The position numbers and the translations under genes are program-made. From the NCBI RefSeq assembly GCF_021654575.1, contig NZ_AP024488.1, positions 5,545,501 to 5,609,500 on the forward strand: 64,000 nt of DNA. Reading direction: 5' to 3'. Of the stretch, positions 60,834 to 64,000 are shown piece by piece. The notes below the pieces were generated by a model. The model searched no databases. It was not told the origin of the DNA and saw only the letters and a list, made by a program, of their open reading frames with translations. Source of the DNA: Desulfoluna limicola (GTDB lineage: Bacteria > Desulfobacterota > Desulfobacteria > Desulfobacterales > Desulfolunaceae). The stretch's first letter is position 1. The number at the start of each line of letters is the position of its first letter.

Positions 60834-61114
60834 TCCCGGAGGGGGGCAGGGTGTGCCGGGTGCAGAATTCATCATTATATTCGGGAATATGGTGCGCCCT
60901 GTTTGCAAAATCGATGAAGTTGGGGTAAAAAGAGGGTCCTGAGTCATGGGCGCGGTTTTCCGTAAGGGGGACCTGATTTTCAGGGACCTTGTCATTTCAA
61001 CCTTTTGGTGATGTATCGGGGCACCTCGTTTCAGCTTTTTTCCTGCAGAGTCCTGCGTCCGAAATAGAAACACAAGCACAGAGCCGGGATCCCGTGAGGG
61101 GCCCGGGATGGTAT

Positions 61115-62332
61115 ATGACGCAAAAAGTAGCACTGATTTGTCTTGCCGTTCTTTTGGGAACGTTTGGCGGGGCTTATGCCGCCGACTCCCTGGCAGGGAA
61201 AGAGCTTCCCGCCGCCTTTGACCACCTCGAAGAGGTGGTCCGCACCAACACAGGGGCGCCGGATGCCAAGCATCTGGACACCCTGCTGACCTTTCTTGCG
61301 AAAAGCCCTGTACCGGGAACTGTCTGGAGAGAAGACCGAAAGGACAGGGAGACCGGCGTCGGGGTGACGTTTAAGGTTCCGGCCTCTCTTTCTCGCTTCA
61401 TCCAGTACATGTACGACCCGGAGATTCCCGTGAGTGCCGTGGTGCCGGGGGTGGTGCGCCTGGTTCGTGACGTGGAGGGTGAAGAGCACTGCAAAGAGAG
61501 CTATGCCCGCCTGCGTGAAGCGGACGGGGGCAGTGACACCCCCATCGTGGTGCGAAGCCATTACACCATGGAGGTTACCCCCGATGACAACTCCGGTGCC
61601 TACTACGGCTACGCTCAGAATGAGGTGACCGTGCTTTCCGCGTGGCAGGGACGGCGATATCTCATGACGGTGTCGCGCCAGACCGCTCCGTCCGATGTGG
61701 GAAAAAAGGGGTACCCCGTGACCACCCGGGATGGCGGGACCATCTACTGCTATTCCGGGAAGAAGGGCCTCACCAAGCCAGGCCTCGGCTGGGTCGACTC
61801 GTTCATCTACACCTCCCTTGCCATCACCGTTTACTTAGAGGATGCCCCGGGGGCAGGTTCCATGACGGCCGTTTCATACAAATGGCTCAATGCCGGGTGG
61901 ATGGGCAAGAACATGGTGCGTGAGCATCACATTGCCGTTGGGATTGAACGATTCGGCGAGCATTTGGGCCGATTTTTAACCTCACCCAATGTTCCGGACC
62001 CCCAGGGGTTGGTGGCTCTCGTGCGTCGCCTTGACGCCGGTGAGGAGAAGGCCCTCAAGGGGGTGCTGGAAAAACAGCTTGCAACACTTGTGGAGCCCCG
62101 CCAGAAAGGCGCTTCCATGATGGGTCGGAGCTATGTTGAAACACTGGACCATGAGGAGCTGGTGGCGGGTATTCTCTCCACGTATGTGGAGTCGCTCATG
62201 GTGGGCGGGGACCCTGAGTCTCTGTCGCGCATGCTGGAGGGTGTCGGCATGGGTGGGGACCCGCTCCTGACCGGGCGAACACCGACGGTGCCCACAAAGG
62301 TCCCGGCAGGCAACGAGCCTGCCCTGAACTGA
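61115..62332 (+). CDS. Exported protein of unknown function
   Basis: A 405-residue protein with a signal peptide (residues 1-21, MTQKVALICLAVLLGTFGGAYAA in part as VALICLAVLLGTFGGAYA). The mature part has no family I can name: ~250 residues of mixed sheet (VRSHYTMEVTPDDNSGAYY, ITVYLEDAPGAGSM) with three cysteines, then a helical end (EEKALKGVLEKQLATLV; SYVETLDHEELVAGILSTYV). The start is ATG 61115, which puts the signal peptide at the true N-terminus; the longer frame upstream (from 60989) is not signal-like. It precedes the PP-loop gene by 21 bp on the same strand and probably shares its transcript. No function is proposed. Confidence 0.75.
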   Translation: MTQKVALICLAVLLGTFGGAYAADSLAGKELPAAFDHLEEVVRTNTGAPDAKHLDTLLTFLAKSPVPGTVWREDRKDRETGVGVTFKVPASLSRFIQYMYDPEIPVSAVVPGVVRLVRDVEGEEHCKESYARLREADGGSDTPIVVRSHYTMEVTPDDNSGAYYGYAQNEVTVLSAWQGRRYLMTVSRQTAPSDVGKKGYPVTTRDGGTIYCYSGKKGLTKPGLGWVDSFIYTSLAITVYLEDAPGAGSMTAVSYKWLNAGWMGKNMVREHHIAVGIERFGEHLGRFLTSPNVPDPQGLVALVRRLDAGEEKALKGVLEKQLATLVEPRQKGASMMGRSYVETLDHEELVAGILSTYVESLMVGGDPESLSRMLEGVGMGGDPLLTGRTPTVPTKVPAGNEPALN

Positions 62333-62353
62333 TCATCAAAGGAATTTGTTTCC

Positions 62354-63349
62354 ATGACAGATAATAAGACGAACGTACGGGCCATCGGGCTTTGCTCGGG
62401 TGGACTGGACAGCATGCTGGCCGGTCTGGTGCTGAAGGAGCAGGGCATTGATGTGACCTGGATCTGCTTCGAAACCCCTTTTTTTCCGGCCGACAAGGCC
62501 AGGCTGGCCTCGAAGATGACGGGTATCCCCCTTATTGTAAGGGAGATCACCGACACCTACCTTGAGATGCTGACGGATCCTCCCTGTGGGTATGGCAAGC
62601 ACATGAACCCCTGCAGGGATTGCCATGCGCTCATGTTCCGACTTGCCGGGGAGGTGATGGAGCAAGAAGGCTTTGACTTTCTCTTCAGTGGTGAGGTGGC
62701 GGGGCAGCGGCCTCTCTCCCAGAACAAGCAGGCCCTTCGGTACGTGGAGAAACGTTCCGGGTTTGACGGCAAAGTGCTCAGGCCCCTGTCGGCCAAGGTG
62801 CTGCCGGAAACGGACATGGAGACCCAGGGACTGGTGGATCGTGAACGCCTGCTGGGGATCCAGGGGCGCTCCCGAAAGGAGCAGATGGCGCTGGCAGAGG
62901 CCTACGGTCTCACGGAGTACCCGTCTCCCGCTGGTGGGTGCCTGCTGACAGACAAGAAGTACTCCGATCGCCTGAGGGACCTGTTTGGCAGTGGGAAACC
63001 CTACGAGTCAAGTGACCTGCACCTGTTGAAGCAGGGGCGACACCTTCGCCTCCCCAACGGCGAAAAGGTGATCATCGGTCGAACCAAGGGGGACAACCGC
63101 TGGATCATTAAGTACCATGATGCGGCGCGCCATTGCCTTCTCGACTTGAAAGGGAAGGGGAGCCCCACCGTTCTCGTGGATGCCGATGCCACGGACGAGA
63201 CCATTGCCATCGGAGCCGCCCTGTGTGCCGGTTATGCCAAGGTGCCGGTGGGGGAGGTTGTGGAGGCCGTGATCCAGGAGCCCGCAGGGCGTCGGGTGAT
63301 CTCGGTGGCCTCTGTGGATCCGGCCGACTATCGGGAGTGCATCATCTGA
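62354..63349 (+). CDS. PP-loop ATPase, thiouridylase-like (tRNA thiolation family)
   Basis: A 331-residue PP-loop enzyme of the adenylating/thiolating group. The loop is GLCSGGLDSMLAGL near residue 12, and a cysteine pair PCRDCHALM (residues ~78-82) follows, as in MnmA/ThiI-like tRNA 2-thio or 4-thiouridine enzymes; TEYPSPAGGCLLTD adds another conserved Cys. The C-terminal ~110 residues (HLRLPNGEKVIIGRTKGDN; VLVDADATDETIAIGAALCAGYAK in parts) form an extra domain that resembles the NFACT-R type. The family occurs in sulfate reducers and other anaerobes; the exact tRNA target is unknown. ATG 62354 follows AAAGGAA, 21 bp after the exported-protein gene. Confidence 0.85.
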   Translation: MTDNKTNVRAIGLCSGGLDSMLAGLVLKEQGIDVTWICFETPFFPADKARLASKMTGIPLIVREITDTYLEMLTDPPCGYGKHMNPCRDCHALMFRLAGEVMEQEGFDFLFSGEVAGQRPLSQNKQALRYVEKRSGFDGKVLRPLSAKVLPETDMETQGLVDRERLLGIQGRSRKEQMALAEAYGLTEYPSPAGGCLLTDKKYSDRLRDLFGSGKPYESSDLHLLKQGRHLRLPNGEKVIIGRTKGDNRWIIKYHDAARHCLLDLKGKGSPTVLVDADATDETIAIGAALCAGYAKVPVGEVVEAVIQEPAGRRVISVASVDPADYRECII

Positions 63350-63383
63350 GTTTGACAGGGTTGCCAGATTTTTAAGCCATAAA

Positions 63384-63420
63384 AAAGCCTGACCGGAACA
63401 TTGCCGGCCAGGCTTTTTTT
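63384..63420. terminator. Two-way Rho-independent terminator
   Basis: AAGCCTGACCGG faces CCGGCCAGGCTT with one mismatch and a short loop (AACATTG). A-run before, seven T after. It serves the PP-loop gene and, in reverse, rlmN. Confidence 0.85.
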
Positions 63421-63440
63421 ATGGGGACGTTGATTGAACG

Positions 63441-63645
63441 GTAGCTGTTCAGCTCTTAAAAAACGGCCTTCGGCGGCAAGGGTGGCAAAGCCACTGTAGA
63501 GAAAAGCACCTTGAAAGCAGGTTGCGGATGTGCTCTGCCCCGCGATCCTCGGTTCAAAGCACATCCGCTCTTTAGATCGGAACCCATTCAACACCTGTTT
63601 ATCCAACTTTTTAAACGTTTGGTCCCCGGCAGGGCCACCGGAGGT
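63441..63645. repeat. Mosaic hairpin repeat, copy 21 (long form, degenerate)
   Basis: It opens GTAGCTGTTCAGCTC, a worn terminal repeat (compare GTAACTATTCAGCTC), then GCCTTCGGCGGCAAGG with a nested GGTGGCAAAGCCAC. The central hairpin has arms 63524-63541 and 63551-63568 with loop GCGATCCTC (two changes). Then CACCTGTTTATCCAAC, AAACGTTTGGTCCCC and GGGCCACCGGAGG. It ends a few bases from the rlmN stop. Confidence 0.8.
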
Positions 63646-63651
63646 GTTGCT

Positions 63652-64000
63652 TTAATCTTTTTCTGTCTGCTGCTTGATCTGGTTGGCGCGAAGCTGACCG
63701 CAGGCGGCGGAGATATCCTGTCCCATGCTTTTTCTGACGATGGCGGTGTAGCCGGCGTCATGGAGCTTCTGGAGGAAGTGCTCCACCTTGGCGTCACCGG
63801 GGCGTTTAAACTCGCTTCCTTCGTGTTCGTTAAAGGGGAGCAGGTTGATTTTTGCCTGGATGGGGCGGAGCAGACGGATAAGGCGCTCGGCATCGGCGTC
63901 GGTGTCGTTGATCCCCTCCATCAGGATGTACTCGATGGTGATCTTCTCGCGCTGGCGCAAGGGGTAGTCTTCCAGGGCGCCCAGAAGCGTCTCGATGGGG
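63652..64000 (-). CDS. rlmN: 23S rRNA (adenine-2503-C2)-methyltransferase RlmN, C-terminal part
   Basis: The last ~115 residues of a radical-SAM rRNA/tRNA methyltransferase. The frame is open to the window end and stops with TAA at 63654-63652. Recognisable family segments are ALEDYPLRQREKITIEYIL, given in part as YPLRQREKITIEYIL, then GINDTDADAERL, AKINLLPFNEHEGSEFKRP in part as INLLPFNEHEGSEF, and VRKSMGQDISAACGQLR, whose Cys is the conserved methylated/catalytic residue of RlmN (in part as DISAACGQL). The start and the CxxxCxxC cluster lie outside the window. The tail KQQTEKD is short. It methylates A2503 of 23S rRNA and A37 of some tRNAs. Confidence 0.95.
   Translation of the reverse strand, partial: PIETLLGALEDYPLRQREKITIEYILMEGINDTDADAERLIRLLRPIQAKINLLPFNEHEGSEFKRPGDAKVEHFLQKLHDAGYTAIVRKSMGQDISAACGQLRANQIKQQTEKD

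Larger units (their letters stand above)
60683..61114. other. Intergenic with terminator and poly-C tract
   Basis: The acyl-CoA dehydrogenase terminator is at 60716-60749 and a run of 16 C at 60818-60833. It has no supported gene. No repeat copy is present. Confidence 0.55.
63350..63651. other. Convergent gap with terminator and repeat copy 21
   Basis: Between the PP-loop gene and the rlmN stop. It holds a two-way terminator and a long-form repeat copy; no other content is visible. Confidence 0.65.

Overview
The window looks like chromosomal DNA of an anaerobic, GC-rich member of the Desulfobacterota (former Deltaproteobacteria, of the Desulfoluna/Desulfobacterales kind). This is inferred from gene content and style, not from a search: indolepyruvate:ferredoxin oxidoreductase, GTP-type PEP carboxykinase, a ~600-residue acyl-CoA dehydrogenase, a DUF6178-like protein, a stand-alone pyruvate-kinase C-terminal domain protein, heme lipoproteins and a PEP-CTERM protein. 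I found no rRNA, tRNA, CRISPR array, transposase or integrase.

Layout. 1-8.7 kb: housekeeping genes (end of a TPR protein, a second-type EF-G, a GerMN protein, a PanP-like decarboxylase, a pyruvate kinase C-domain protein, a GNAT enzyme, SurE). 8.9-19.4 kb: one minus-strand run of eleven genes that reads as an uncharacterised copper/heme electron-transfer system: outer-membrane cytochrome-porin, cupredoxin, CuA domain fused to a NapH/NosR-like polyferredoxin, CuA-cytochrome c, a small anchored protein, FtsX permease, DUF2318-like lipoprotein, two NosL-like copper chaperones, an ABC ATPase and a CPFC membrane protein. It resembles a nos accessory set but has no nosZ, nosD or heme-copper oxidase. 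19.4-21.4 kb: gene-poor, AT-rich DNA with a (TTTCTC)n tract. 21.4-25.0 kb: a large secreted propeller/PKD/dockerin-like protein and a PEP-CTERM protein. 25.6 kb: trpS. 27.6-36.8 kb: an AT-richer island with a 2626-residue lipoprotein (Ig-like repeats, Hint domain, six NHL repeats, RHS/YD shell) and a very AT-rich TPR gene. 36.9-42.8 kb: heme-containing cis/trans fatty acid isomerase, heme TolB-like lipoprotein and K+ channel. 43.4-46.1 kb: iorAB. 46.8-51.7 kb: rdgB, pckG and a sodium:solute symporter. 52-56 kb: DUF6178-like protein and a GAF/kinase-like/universal-stress operon. 56.5-63.3 kb: Sir2, a metallo-beta-lactamase-fold enzyme, acyl-CoA dehydrogenase, an exported protein and a PP-loop thiolase-type tRNA enzyme. 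The right edge holds the 3' end of rlmN.

The gaps carry about twenty copies of a modular palindromic repeat. It has GCCTCCGGCGGC/GCCGCCGGAGGC ends and exchangeable small hairpins. A central hairpin keeps a 9-nt loop (GAGGAACGA or its complement) while its stem sequence changes completely yet stays paired. The two strongest leads here are this repeat family and the CuA/polyferredoxin cluster; the teneurin-like Hint-NHL-RHS lipoprotein is third.
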